From JBPCQA01 sp050998615 (lineage in GTDB: Bacteria > Actinomycetota > Actinomycetes > Propionibacteriales > Nocardioidaceae), in NCBI GenBank assembly GCA_050998615.1, contig JBPCQA010000019.1, positions 144,739 through 208,738 on the forward strand: a stretch of 64,000 nucleotides of DNA, written 5' to 3'. Shown here piece after piece: positions 50,163 through 58,236 of the stretch. Under the pieces are notes generated by a model. The model did no database searches and was not told the origin of the DNA. It saw nothing but the letters and a program-made list of their open reading frames with translations. Within the stretch, counting starts at the first letter, position 1. Each line of letters starts with the position of its first letter. The translations under genes and the position numbers were made by a program.

Positions 50163-51935
50163 GTGGCATTGCGGATGTCGTCGCTGTTCGTGCGAACCCT
50201 GCGCGAGGATCCGGTCGACGCCGAGGTGCCGAGTCATCGGCTCCTGGTCCGGGCCGGCTTCATCCGCCGGGCAGCCCCTGGCATCTACTCGTGGCTTCCG
50301 CTCGGTCACCGCGTGCTGCGCAACGTGGAGCGCATCGTGCGAGAGGAGATGGACGCGATGGGTGCGCAGGAGGTCCACTTCCCGGCGCTGCTGCCTCGCG
50401 AGCCGTTCGACGCGACTCACCGCTGGACGGAGTACGGCGACAGCATCTTCCGGCTCCAGGACCGCAAGGGCGGAGATTACCTGCTCGGCCCTACCCACGA
50501 AGAGATGTTCACGCTGCTGGTCAAGGATCTGTATTCGTCGTACAAGGACCTGCCGCTGTCGCTTTACCAGATCCAGACCAAGTATCGCGACGAGCCGCGC
50601 CCCCGCGCCGGGATCCTGCGCGGTCGCGAGTTCGTGATGAAGGACTCCTACTCCTTCGACGTCAGCGACGACGCCTTTTTGGCGTCGTACCACGCGCATC
50701 GCGAGGCGTACATCAAGATCTTCGACCGCCTCGAGCTCGACTACGTGATCGTTGCCGCAATGTCGGGGGCGATGGGCGGCTCGGCGAGCGAGGAGTTCCT
50801 GGCCAACGCCGTCAACGGCGAGGACACCTACGTGCGGTGCACGCAGTGCGATTACGCCGCGAATGTCGAGGCGGTTCGAGTGCCCGCCCCGCAACCACTG
50901 GCGTACGACGATGTGCCGGCGGCGCACGCCGAGGACACCCCCGACACTCCGACCATCGAGACGCTGGTGGACCATCTGAACGCGAAGTTCCCGCGCGAGG
51001 ACCGCGCCTGGGTCGCCGGTGACACGTTGAAGAACGTGATCGTGATCGTCGCGCATCCCGACGGCACTCGCGAGCCAATCGCGATCGGAGTGCCGGGTGA
51101 TCGCGACATCGACCTGAAACGCCTCGGCGCCCAGGTCGAGCCCGCCGAGATCGAGGCCTTCGCCGAAGAAGACTTCGCCAAGCACCCCACGCTGGTGAAG
51201 GGCTACGTCGGCCCCGGCGCCCTCGGCAAGCAGGGCACCAGCGGGATCCGCTACCTGCTCGACCCACGCGTGGTCACCGGCACTCGCTGGGTGACCGGCG
51301 CCAACCAGCCGGGCAGCCACGTCATCGACCTGGTGGCCGGCCGCGACTTCGAGGCAGACGGCGTGATCGAGGCGGCCGAGGTCTGGGACGGTGATCCGTG
51401 CCCCATCTGCGGCAACGCGCTGGAGTTGGCCCGCGGCATCGAAATGGGTCACATCTTCCAGCTCGGACGGTTGTACGCCGACGCGCTGGGCCTGCAGGTG
51501 CTCGACGAGCACGGCAAGCTGATCACGGTCATCATGGGGTGCTACGGCATCGGTGTCTCCCGAGCCGTAGCGGCGATCATCGAGGGCTCGCACGACGAGG
51601 CCGGCATGATCTGGCCGCGCGAGGTGGCGCCGGCCGACGTACACATTGTCGCCACCGGCGGCGGCAAGGATCCGGCCGTCTTCGATGTTGCCGAGCAGCT
51701 CACTGCGGAGCTCGAAGCGGCGGGTCTGACCGTGCTGTACGACGATCGCCCGAAGGCGTCCCCCGGCGTGAAGTTCAAGGACGCCGAGCTGATAGGCGTG
51801 CCCACGATAGTCGTCGTCGGCAAGGGGCTCGCCGACGGCGTCATCGAGGTCAGGGACCGGGCAACCGGCGAGCGGGTGAACGTCGACATCGCCGTTGCCG
51901 CAAACCACATCATCGGGCTCGTCCATGGCGGTTGA
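50163..51935 (+). CDS. proS: Prolyl-tRNA synthetase, bacterial type
   Basis: Charges tRNA-Pro; 590 aa from GTG 50163 with GAGGAG at good spacing (ATG 50175 is an alternative). Class II motif 2 region YRDEPRPRAGILRGREFVMKD-type segment near 143-163, motif 3 GCYGIGVSRAVAAIIE near 459-474, an inserted editing domain (about 230-400) with the usual NAVNGEDTY and KNVIV..., and a C-terminal anticodon-binding domain (about 495-585). Confidence 0.96.
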   Translation: MALRMSSLFVRTLREDPVDAEVPSHRLLVRAGFIRRAAPGIYSWLPLGHRVLRNVERIVREEMDAMGAQEVHFPALLPREPFDATHRWTEYGDSIFRLQDRKGGDYLLGPTHEEMFTLLVKDLYSSYKDLPLSLYQIQTKYRDEPRPRAGILRGREFVMKDSYSFDVSDDAFLASYHAHREAYIKIFDRLELDYVIVAAMSGAMGGSASEEFLANAVNGEDTYVRCTQCDYAANVEAVRVPAPQPLAYDDVPAAHAEDTPDTPTIETLVDHLNAKFPREDRAWVAGDTLKNVIVIVAHPDGTREPIAIGVPGDRDIDLKRLGAQVEPAEIEAFAEEDFAKHPTLVKGYVGPGALGKQGTSGIRYLLDPRVVTGTRWVTGANQPGSHVIDLVAGRDFEADGVIEAAEVWDGDPCPICGNALELARGIEMGHIFQLGRLYADALGLQVLDEHGKLITVIMGCYGIGVSRAVAAIIEGSHDEAGMIWPREVAPADVHIVATGGGKDPAVFDVAEQLTAELEAAGLTVLYDDRPKASPGVKFKDAELIGVPTIVVVGKGLADGVIEVRDRATGERVNVDIAVAANHIIGLVHGG

Positions 51936-52092
51936 CGCTGTGATCTTCGACTGGGGTGGCACGCTCACCCCATGGCACCGGATCGACCCGGTGCGCGAAT
52001 GGGCGCGGGGGACCGGCTGTACCACAGGTGAGCCGGACGCTGTCATTGATCGGCTCTGCGATCTCCCGGAGGCAATCGCGCCCTGGCGTTGA
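51925..52092 (+). pseudogene. Truncated HAD-family hydrolase gene
   Basis: Begins MAVDAVIFDWGGTLTPWH, the first motif of haloacid-dehalogenase hydrolases that often sit behind proS, but the frame ends after 55 residues and nothing resembling motifs 2-4 follows. ATG 51925 overlaps the last codons of proS. The break coincides with a tandem CCAGTGATCAGC duplication and a family B repeat, so rearrangement has removed the rest. Confidence 0.7.
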
Positions 52093-52093
52093 C

Positions 52094-52137
52094 CCCAGTG
52101 ATCAGCCCAGTGATCAGCCGTCTGGGTAGATCCTTTT
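52094..52137 (+). terminator. Possible terminator with tandem 12-nt duplication
   Basis: Two tandem copies of CCAGTGATCAGC (52095-52118) are followed by CTGGG, which can pair with CCCAG at 52094, and a TTTTT run at 52133. Weak but plausible stop for the proS transcript. Confidence 0.35.
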
Positions 52138-52160
52138 TGAATGAGTGCGGTTAGAGCCCG

Positions 52161-52212
52161 GGCGCGAAGCGACCCGCTGCATATCAGACGCCCCTATCCA
52201 CGCGGGCTATGA
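52161..52212 (+). repeat. Dispersed repeat family B, diverged copy
   Basis: GGCGCGAA...GACCCGCT...GACGCCCCT...GCGGGCT pattern matching 56040-56090 with several changes. Just behind it is a perfect 16-bp palindrome AGAGCCCGCGGGCTCT (52212-52227) that covers the end of the hemerythrin gene. Confidence 0.6.
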
Positions 52213-52225
52213 GAGCCCGCGGGCT

Positions 52226-52738
52226 CTACTCGTGTTCTTCGATGTACTTCTGCGGGTCTTTGTCGACCGGCTTGACACCCTTGAAATTTTTGGCTTCGAA
52301 GGCGGCGAAGGACACAGCCAGGTCGTGGCGCAACTGGAGCCCGGCGTTCTGGCGGAAGTCCGTGAGGCCTTCTCGCTCCTCCTCGGCCATGTGGTCGCCG
52401 TTAGCCTCGTTGGCGGCCGCGACTGCGGCGTACCAGCTGTCGCTTCCGACCTCGTGACGTCCGGCTTCGGCAACCGCGTCGCGTATCTCGTTGTGGTCGT
52501 GGATGGCGTCCTCGGTCTCGTCCTCGGGCGTGTCCTTGCCGCCGGCGCCCTTGCCCAAGTGCAGCAGCTCCGGGTAGAAGAGCTGTTCTTCCGCCTCGGC
52601 ATGCACATCGAGGAATGCGGCCAGCCTGGCCCAAATTGCGCTGAGGGTGTCGGTGTCGTTGCGGTCGACCTGCTCGATGATTGCAAAGAGCCGGCGCTGC
52701 TCGTCGTGGTCGTCAAGGATCAGCTGGGTGATGTCCAT
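52226..52738 (-). CDS. Hemerythrin-like (HHE) domain protein
   Basis: 170-aa four-helix bundle with the HHE pattern: His11 in ILDDHDEQRR, HAEAEEQLFYPEL (His47, Glu51), HDHNEIRDAV and GDHMAEEERE. Likely binds a di-iron centre and senses or holds O2 or NO. ATG 52738 with AGGAG seven bases upstream. Converges with the truncated HAD gene. Confidence 0.88.
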   Translation of the reverse strand: MDITQLILDDHDEQRRLFAIIEQVDRNDTDTLSAIWARLAAFLDVHAEAEEQLFYPELLHLGKGAGGKDTPEDETEDAIHDHNEIRDAVAEAGRHEVGSDSWYAAVAAANEANGDHMAEEEREGLTDFRQNAGLQLRHDLAVSFAAFEAKNFKGVKPVDKDPQKYIEEHE

Positions 52739-53024
52739 CAATTCTCCTGTCGCGGACGGCGGACGCCATCCCCTCGACAGTCTGCCCAGTTATGGCCCGG
52801 CAGGGAAGGCTCGCCCCGAATCCCGGTCGCGTTCGACTCCGCCAACTGTGCGTCGCGCCAAGATCAGGCGCTGAGCCGGTCCTGGCAGGCTGAGCGTCGA
52901 AACCTGTAGACAGGGTGGTGAGCGGACAGCGGGTGGAGCTTGGCACTTGACTTGAAGTTGACTTGAGGTTGCAGGGTTGAGTACGTCGAACCGACCGAAC
53001 AGTTCACAACCCAAGGAGTCCTCA

Positions 53025-53732
53025 ATGTCTGTTGCTCTCATCACCGGAGCATCCCGTGGTCTCGGCAGAGTCACGGCACTTGCCTTGGCTCGACGCCACT
53101 GGCGACTGGTCATAGATGCCCGCACCAGAACCGATTTGGCACGTATCGCAGGCGAGCTGCACGACGCGGGCGCAGCGGATGTCCTGGCGCTCAGCGGCAG
53201 CGTCGCCGAGCACAGCCACCGAGTCGAGTTGGAAGACGTCATCGAGGAGCTGGGCTCGCTGGACGTGCTTGTCAACAACGCGAGTCTGCTCGGACCGAGC
53301 CCCCAACCACGGTTGGCAGATTATCCGCTCGACGTGTTGGAGCGGGTGTACGCCGTAAACGTGATGGCGCCACTCGCACTCACCCAGTCGCTGCTTCCCG
53401 CGCTACGCGAGCGAAGCGGTCGGGTCGTCAACGTCACCTCCGACGCCGCGGTCGAGCCCTATGAGGGCTGGGGAGGCTACGGCTCGTCGAAGGCGGCGCT
53501 GGAGCAGTGGACTGCGATCCTCGGTGCCGAGGAGCCAGCGGTGCGCGTGTTCGCGTTCGACCCTGGTGACATGCGCACGGCCATGCATCAAGAGGCCTTT
53601 CCGGGCGACGACATCTCGGATCGACCCGAGCCCGATACTGTCGTGCCGGCGCTGTTGCGACTGATCGAGGATGACCTGCCGAGTGGTCGTTACCGCGCGG
53701 CGTTTTTGCTCCAAGAGGCAGTCGTCGCATGA
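53025..53732 (+). CDS. SDR-family oxidoreductase
   Basis: 235-aa NAD(P)-dependent short-chain dehydrogenase. TGASRGLG cofactor loop (7-14), NNAS, catalytic serine in VTSDAAV and YGSSK. ATG 53025 follows AAGGAG. Its stop overlaps queA, a neighbour relation I have seen in other actinobacteria; substrate unknown. Confidence 0.88.
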   Translation: MSVALITGASRGLGRVTALALARRHWRLVIDARTRTDLARIAGELHDAGAADVLALSGSVAEHSHRVELEDVIEELGSLDVLVNNASLLGPSPQPRLADYPLDVLERVYAVNVMAPLALTQSLLPALRERSGRVVNVTSDAAVEPYEGWGGYGSSKAALEQWTAILGAEEPAVRVFAFDPGDMRTAMHQEAFPGDDISDRPEPDTVVPALLRLIEDDLPSGRYRAAFLLQEAVVA

Positions 53733-54790
53733 GTTCGCTGGCGAAGGCTCTCACCGCACCGTTGACTCGTTTCGTTTTGCCAACGGGAAGTGAGGCGACC
53801 GCACCAGCGGAGCGGCGTGGACTGGCGCGCGACGAGGTGCGCCTGCTGGTGTCCTCGCGCAGCGGAATCAAGCACGCTGTCTTCAAGGACTTGGCCGACG
53901 CGCTGGCTCCAGGCGACATGCTCGTGGTCAACACTTCCGCCACACTGCCTGCCGCGGTTCAAGGTGACCGCGGCGACGGCACGCGGCTGCCCGTGCATGT
54001 GGCGTCCGGCCTCGATGACGGGTCGTGGGTCGTTGAGGTGCGTGAACCTGATAACAGTGGCCCGTACACCGACCTAGCGCCGCATGACGTCATCGTGTTG
54101 AGTGGTGGCCTTGCCGCGAAAGTAGAAGCGCCCTACCCGGAGCCAGTGCGTGGCGCAAGCCGGCTCTGGCGCGTTCGAATTCAGCCGCCGACAGATCGAG
54201 TCGGCTACCTACGGCGCCACGGGCGCCCGATCCGTTACGGCTACCTCAACGGGCAGTGGCCGCTCAGTGACCTGCAGACGGTGTACGCCGACGAGCCTGG
54301 CAGCGCCGAGATGCCCAGCGCCGGTAGGCCGTTCTCTGCCGACCTGCTCACCCGGCTGATGGCCAGGGGGATTGTGATCGCACCCCTCGTCCTGCACACG
54401 GGCGTATCGAGCCCGGAGAAACACGAGCCGCCGATGCCCGAGCGTTTTCGCGTGCCGGTGGCCACCGCCCGACTCGTCAACGTCACCCGTGAGGCGGGTG
54501 GCCGAGTCGTGGCGGTGGGTACCACCGTCGTGCGCGCGCTGGAGAGCTCGGCCGACGCAGACGGTCGGGTGCTTGCCGGTGAAGGGTGGACCGATCTGGT
54601 GCTCGGCCCGGCACGGAAGGTGCGGGTCGTCAATGGCCTGATCTCCGGCCTGCACGAGCCGGAGGCCAGCCATCTGCTGCTCCTCGAAGCTGTCGCGGGC
54701 GACGGTCTGGTGCGACAGGCGTACGACGCCGCGGTGACCGAACATTATCTGTGGCACGAGTTCGGTGACTCGATGCTCTTCCTGCCCTGA
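53729..54790 (+). CDS. queA: S-adenosylmethionine:tRNA ribosyltransferase-isomerase (QueA-like)
   Basis: 353 aa. Converts preQ1 in tRNA to epoxyqueuosine using SAM. Recognisable blocks: MLVVNTSATLPAAV, HTGVSSPEKHEPPMPERF, VGTTVVRALES and the C-terminal VTEHYLWHEFGDSMLFL. It is a divergent, actinobacterial-type QueA, so another ribosyl-type acceptor is possible. Overlaps the SDR gene by 4 nt. Confidence 0.83.
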   Translation: MSSLAKALTAPLTRFVLPTGSEATAPAERRGLARDEVRLLVSSRSGIKHAVFKDLADALAPGDMLVVNTSATLPAAVQGDRGDGTRLPVHVASGLDDGSWVVEVREPDNSGPYTDLAPHDVIVLSGGLAAKVEAPYPEPVRGASRLWRVRIQPPTDRVGYLRRHGRPIRYGYLNGQWPLSDLQTVYADEPGSAEMPSAGRPFSADLLTRLMARGIVIAPLVLHTGVSSPEKHEPPMPERFRVPVATARLVNVTREAGGRVVAVGTTVVRALESSADADGRVLAGEGWTDLVLGPARKVRVVNGLISGLHEPEASHLLLLEAVAGDGLVRQAYDAAVTEHYLWHEFGDSMLFLP

Positions 54791-54802
54791 GGCCGCATTG
54801 CC

Positions 54803-54837
54803 GGTGGGAGGAGGCCGCTTTGCGGCCGTCTCGAAGC
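54803..54837 (+). repeat. Dispersed repeat family A, copy 4
   Basis: GGTGGGAGGAGGCCGC-TTT-GCGGCCGTCTCGAAGCC pattern with a 6-bp GGCCGC/GCGGCC hairpin. Sits between the convergent queA and DUF4439-like genes, where it could act in both directions as a terminator. Confidence 0.75.
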
Positions 54838-54850
54838 CGTGACTAGCGGG

Positions 54851-55312
54851 TCACGGCTGGTTGATGCCGGGGAAGGCTTCCGGGATGGCTCCCCAGGTCA
54901 CCTCGCGTGTCGCGCAATCGGCCAAGGCTTCAGCGGTGAACCGGCGCATCGCAGCCGTCGTCGAGGCCACTGCCATGCTGTAGGTCGCGGCCGTTGAGTG
55001 CTCGATTTCTCGGGCGAGCCTGCGAGCCCCATTGTGGTCGACCACTTCAAACGGCATGGCGTAGCCGGGTTCGGCCGCGACGGGCTCCGCGCCGAGTGCG
55101 GCGACGAGTTGAGTGAGATCGTCGCGTCTGCGGCGATGGACGTCGTACGACGCCTGAGCGAGCGCCACGTCCGGTGACGCCTTGGCCGTGACCGCCAAGG
55201 CACCTCCCACGACGCCGTAGCCGTAGATCGCGGCGTGCTCGCCGGCGAGGCACGACTGGAGTGCAGCCACTGTGGTCATGGCAGCGCGTGTTTTGGCGCC
55301 GACCGGGCTCAT
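54851..55312 (-). CDS. Ferritin-like protein (DUF4439-like)
   Basis: 153 aa from ATG 55312, which overlaps the stop of the upstream gene. Helical, with ALQSCLAGEHAAIYGYGVVGG (about 17-37) carrying the Glu-His pair of ferritin-like bundles. No signal peptide. Function not established. Confidence 0.8.
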   Translation of the reverse strand: MSPVGAKTRAAMTTVAALQSCLAGEHAAIYGYGVVGGALAVTAKASPDVALAQASYDVHRRRRDDLTQLVAALGAEPVAAEPGYAMPFEVVDHNGARRLAREIEHSTAATYSMAVASTTAAMRRFTAEALADCATREVTWGAIPEAFPGINQP

Positions 55313-55863
55313 GGCCGACCCTGGATCGACTCGACGGTCACGGCATGGGATGCGGCGACTGAGGCAAACAACCTCGCGAGCAAACCCGTCTGCGCTGACA
55401 TGCAATCGGTGAACCGTCGCAGTCGGCGCGCCGACACCAGCTGTGTCAAGACGTCGACGACAGTTGCGGGGTGAGCGGGAATTTCGACCATCGCCGTCGA
55501 GCGCTTGGGTGGGCTGCCTCGCAGCGCCTTACGTAGGCCGGTGACATGACTGCGCTGCCGCAGTTGGATCGGAACGAGCAGGTCACGCAGTCCGCGCTGC
55601 TGACGAATGGCCGCGCCGCAGTAGTTGAGCAGCGCCTCTTCGTCCGCGATCGCGGTGGTGAGCAGATCGATGTCGTGCGCGGCGGCGGGTTGCCCCCCGG
55701 ATGGAATCGGTTGAACCGGGACGTGTGAAAAGGTCACAGTGCAGCCGGTCAGCGCGGTCACCCCCCAGGCGGCCCCGCTGATCGCACCAAGTTGCAGGAT
55801 TGACCGGCGACTCGGTGGCGGTTGGAGGCTGCTCACGCACGCGACCGTACCCGACGTACGCAT
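55309..55863 (-). CDS. Tat-exported lipoprotein, ferritin-like
   Basis: 184 aa. Twin-arginine signal PSRRSILQLGA (about 17-27) and lipobox LTGC (about 38-41) predict export and anchoring. The mature part is helical with AIADEEALLNYCGAAIRQQ and RQRSHVTGLRKAL, a pattern like ferritin-like bundles. Coupled with the DUF4439-like gene by an ATGA overlap, so one anchored and one soluble partner are made together. Confidence 0.75.
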   Translation of the reverse strand: MRTSGTVACVSSLQPPPSRRSILQLGAISGAAWGVTALTGCTVTFSHVPVQPIPSGGQPAAAHDIDLLTTAIADEEALLNYCGAAIRQQRGLRDLLVPIQLRQRSHVTGLRKALRGSPPKRSTAMVEIPAHPATVVDVLTQLVSARRLRRFTDCMSAQTGLLARLFASVAASHAVTVESIQGRP

Positions 55864-55919
55864 GCGGAGGGGACAATCTTCGAGGCCGAGAGCCTGGCTC
55901 CGTCCGCTGGCTTTGGCAG

Positions 55920-55964
55920 CCTTCAGAGCCCGCGCAGACAGGGAGTCGCCGGGCTCGCGGGCCC
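55920..55964 (-). repeat. Dispersed repeat family B, inverted copy
   Basis: On the minus strand it contains CCTGTCTGCGCGGGCTCT (55925-55942), identical to the dhaM copy and to 56070-56087. With the latter it makes an 18-bp inverted repeat 127 nt apart in front of rimP. Confidence 0.8.
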
Positions 55965-56039
55965 TCGCATCCCGGCTGGCCGCGTTTTCGTCGATCAGCG
56001 CACTCTCCAGTGCGCTTCCTCCTCGGCCTTGCCATCCAG

Positions 56040-56090
56040 GCGCGAATGACCCGCTCCCTATTCGACGCCCCTGTCTGCGCGGGCTCTAAG
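56040..56090 (+). repeat. Dispersed repeat family B, direct copy
   Basis: GCGCGAATGACCCGCTCCC, then TATTCGACGCCCCTGTCTGC and GCGGGCTCTAAG. Right arm of the inverted pair upstream of rimP. No functional gene crosses it. Confidence 0.78.
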
Positions 56091-56131
56091 CTTGGTCTCG
56101 GCACGACAACACAACATGGAGAGGACTGCCC

Positions 56132-56665
56132 GTGACCGGTCAACAGCCCGCAGCGGAGCTCCGCGAGATGTTGCAACCGCCACTAGCGGCCAGTGGTCTG
56201 GACCTGGAGGACGTCGAGGTCTCCATCGCCGGGCGGCGCCGGCTGATCAGAGTGCTGGTCGACAAGGACGGTGGGGTGACGCTTGATGACGTTGCCGACG
56301 CCACCACCGTGGTCAGCGAGCAGCTCGATCATAATGCCGACCTCGATGACCGTCCCTACACGCTTGAAGTGACCTCACCGGGGGTCGACCGACCATTGAC
56401 AACGCCGCGCCACTGGCGGCGCAACGCCGACCGGCTGGTGAAGATTCGACTGGCTTCCGGAGACGACATTGTCGGTCGCATCATCGAGGTTACCGACACG
56501 GGCGCCACCATCGCAGTCGACGACACGCGCCGCTTCGTCGCCTACGCCGACGTGGCCACCGCCCGTGTCGAAATCGAGTTCAACCGCCCGCGCTCGGGCA
56601 AAGACCCGCGGACAAGCCAAGGTCCGCGGACGATCGAGGGGCCGCCGGCGGCCGAGGGAGAGTGA
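56132..56665 (+). CDS. rimP: Ribosome maturation factor RimP
   Basis: Assists 30S assembly; 177 aa. GTG 56132 with GGAGAGG upstream. N-terminal alpha/beta domain with EDVEVSIAGRRRLIRVLVDK and DRPYTLEVTSPGVDRPL, then an SH3-like domain (RLVKIRLASGDDIVGRI) and a polar tail. First gene of the rimP-nusA operon. Confidence 0.94.
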   Translation: MTGQQPAAELREMLQPPLAASGLDLEDVEVSIAGRRRLIRVLVDKDGGVTLDDVADATTVVSEQLDHNADLDDRPYTLEVTSPGVDRPLTTPRHWRRNADRLVKIRLASGDDIVGRIIEVTDTGATIAVDDTRRFVAYADVATARVEIEFNRPRSGKDPRTSQGPRTIEGPPAAEGE

Positions 56666-56668
56666 GTC

Positions 56669-57676
56669 ATGGATATTGATATGGCGGTGCTGCGTTCACT
56701 CGTGCAAGAACGCGAAATCTCCTTCGAGGTGCTAGTCGATGCCATCGAGCAGGCCCTGCTCGTGGCCTACCATCGCACTCCTGGCGCGATCGAAGACGCG
56801 CGGACCGCGCTTGAGCGCAAGTCCGGACATGTCACCGTCTGGGCACGAGAGCGCGATGACTCTGGTGAGGTGACGCGTGAGTGGGATGACACGCCGGCTG
56901 GTTTCGGTCGGATCGCGGCGACGACCGCGAAGCAGGTGATTCTTCAACGTCTCCGTGACGCCGAGGACGACATGCGGTTCGGGGAGTTCTCCGGCAAGGA
57001 GGGAGACGTGGTGTCCGGCGTCGTCCAGCAGGGCCGGGATCCGGCAATGGTGTTCGTCGATCTCGGCAAGATCGAGGCAGTGCTGCCGGCTGCCGAGCGG
57101 GTTGCGGGGGAGCGCTACGACCACGGTCAGCGCATTCGCTGTCTGGTGATCAATGTGCGCAAGGGGCCGAAGGGACCTCAGGTCATGGTCTCGCGCTCAC
57201 ATCCGAACCTGGTGAAGAAGCTCTTCGCCCTCGAAGTTCCCGAGATCGCGGATGGGACAGTCGAGATCTGTGGTATCGCGAGAGAGGCAGGGCATCGCAC
57301 CAAGATCGCCGTGCGTACGACGGTCGACGGGGTGAACCCCAAGGGGGCCTGTATCGGACCGATGGGTCAGCGTGTTCGCAACGTGATGACCGAACTGCAT
57401 GGCGAGAAAATCGACATCGTCGACTGGTCAGAGGATCCGGCGGAGATGATCGGCCACGCGTTGTCACCCGCCCAGGTGTCATCGGTGGAGATTGTCGACG
57501 AGGCGGCTCGGTCGGCGCGCGTCGTCGTACCGGATTTTCAATTGTCACTTGCTATCGGCAAGGAGGGCCAAAACGCGCGGTTGGCGGCGCGCATGACGGG
57601 GTGGCGAATCGATATCCACTCCGACGAGGCGCCCGCCACCCAGCCGCGGCCAGTCGACGAGTCACCGGCTCAGTGA
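56669..57676 (+). CDS. nusA: Transcription termination/antitermination factor NusA
   Basis: 335 aa: N-terminal RNA-polymerase-binding domain, S1 domain at about 108-175 (GDVVSGVVQQGRDPAMVFVDL) and two KH domains (for example NPKGACIGPMGQRVRNVMTE and LAIGKEGQNARLAARMTGW). ATG 56669, 3 nt after rimP. The short form without C-terminal acidic repeats is normal for actinobacteria. Confidence 0.97.
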   Translation: MDIDMAVLRSLVQEREISFEVLVDAIEQALLVAYHRTPGAIEDARTALERKSGHVTVWARERDDSGEVTREWDDTPAGFGRIAATTAKQVILQRLRDAEDDMRFGEFSGKEGDVVSGVVQQGRDPAMVFVDLGKIEAVLPAAERVAGERYDHGQRIRCLVINVRKGPKGPQVMVSRSHPNLVKKLFALEVPEIADGTVEICGIAREAGHRTKIAVRTTVDGVNPKGACIGPMGQRVRNVMTELHGEKIDIVDWSEDPAEMIGHALSPAQVSSVEIVDEAARSARVVVPDFQLSLAIGKEGQNARLAARMTGWRIDIHSDEAPATQPRPVDESPAQ

Positions 57677-57786
57677 CGGTGCGGGCGGATTGAGCCGGCG
57701 TCGAAGACGTCGCGCCTACGCGGCTAACGAGCGAGCCTGCACCGGATGGGTGCTGTGCCGGACGGGCGGGGGTAGACTTGTCGCCG

Positions 57787-58101
57787 ATGAGTCGCGTGTT
57801 TCCGGTCCGCACGTGTGTGGGTTGCAGGGAGCGAGCGGCGAAATCGGATTTGCTGCGCGTGGTCGCGGTCTGCGAGGCTGGCACCAGTCATCTCGTTCCC
57901 GACCAGGCGAGCAGATTGCCAGGACGTGGGGCGCACTTGCACCCCACCCTAGAGTGTTTCGAGCTAGCCGAGCGTCGACGGGCGTTCCCCCGGGCCTTGC
58001 GCCTGGACGGACCGCTTGAGGCACTCGGTTTGCGCGCTTGGATCGAGGCACACCGTTTCGCCTCAACCGAGGCAGACGTCGACAGCGGACGGCTGGGTTG
58101 A
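57787..58101 (+). CDS. ylxR: YlxR family RNA-binding protein (DUF448)
   Basis: 104 aa. Conserved PVRTCVGCRERAAKSDLLRV at the N-terminus, followed by GRGAHLHPTLECFELAERR. ATG 57787; TTG 57778 is also in frame. Standard member of the nusA-infB operon; binds RNA and influences operon control or RNase P in some bacteria. Confidence 0.93.
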   Translation: MSRVFPVRTCVGCRERAAKSDLLRVVAVCEAGTSHLVPDQASRLPGRGAHLHPTLECFELAERRRAFPRALRLDGPLEALGLRAWIEAHRFASTEADVDSGRLG

Positions 58102-58192
58102 CCAGCGAGTGCTGAGTTGGCCAGCGAAGAAGGGGAGCAGCGGCTCATGACATCTCGATGAACATCATGCGATGAGCACGCCCATCAACTAA

Positions 58193-58221
58193 CGGTCCGC
58201 AAACTCTGAGGGTTCGGACCG
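58193..58221 (+). promoter_or_regulatory. Hairpin just upstream of the infB ribosome-binding site
   Basis: Perfect 7-bp stem CGGTCCG/CGGACCG around a 15-nt loop, ending five bases before AAGGAG. Suited to regulate initiation of IF2 synthesis or to mark RNA processing; no T-run, so not a standard terminator. Confidence 0.4.
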
Positions 58222-58236
58222 CTACGAAGGAGAACA

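Noticed and set aside
50004..52046. 680-codon open frame antisense to proS
   Set aside because: Entirely opposite proS, whose product is unambiguous; no known motifs and composition typical of shadow frames.
55583..56176. 197-codon minus-strand frame through the rimP upstream region
   Set aside because: Built largely from the two family B repeats (PVCAGS-like peptides) and the antisense of the lipoprotein gene; no ribosome-binding site.
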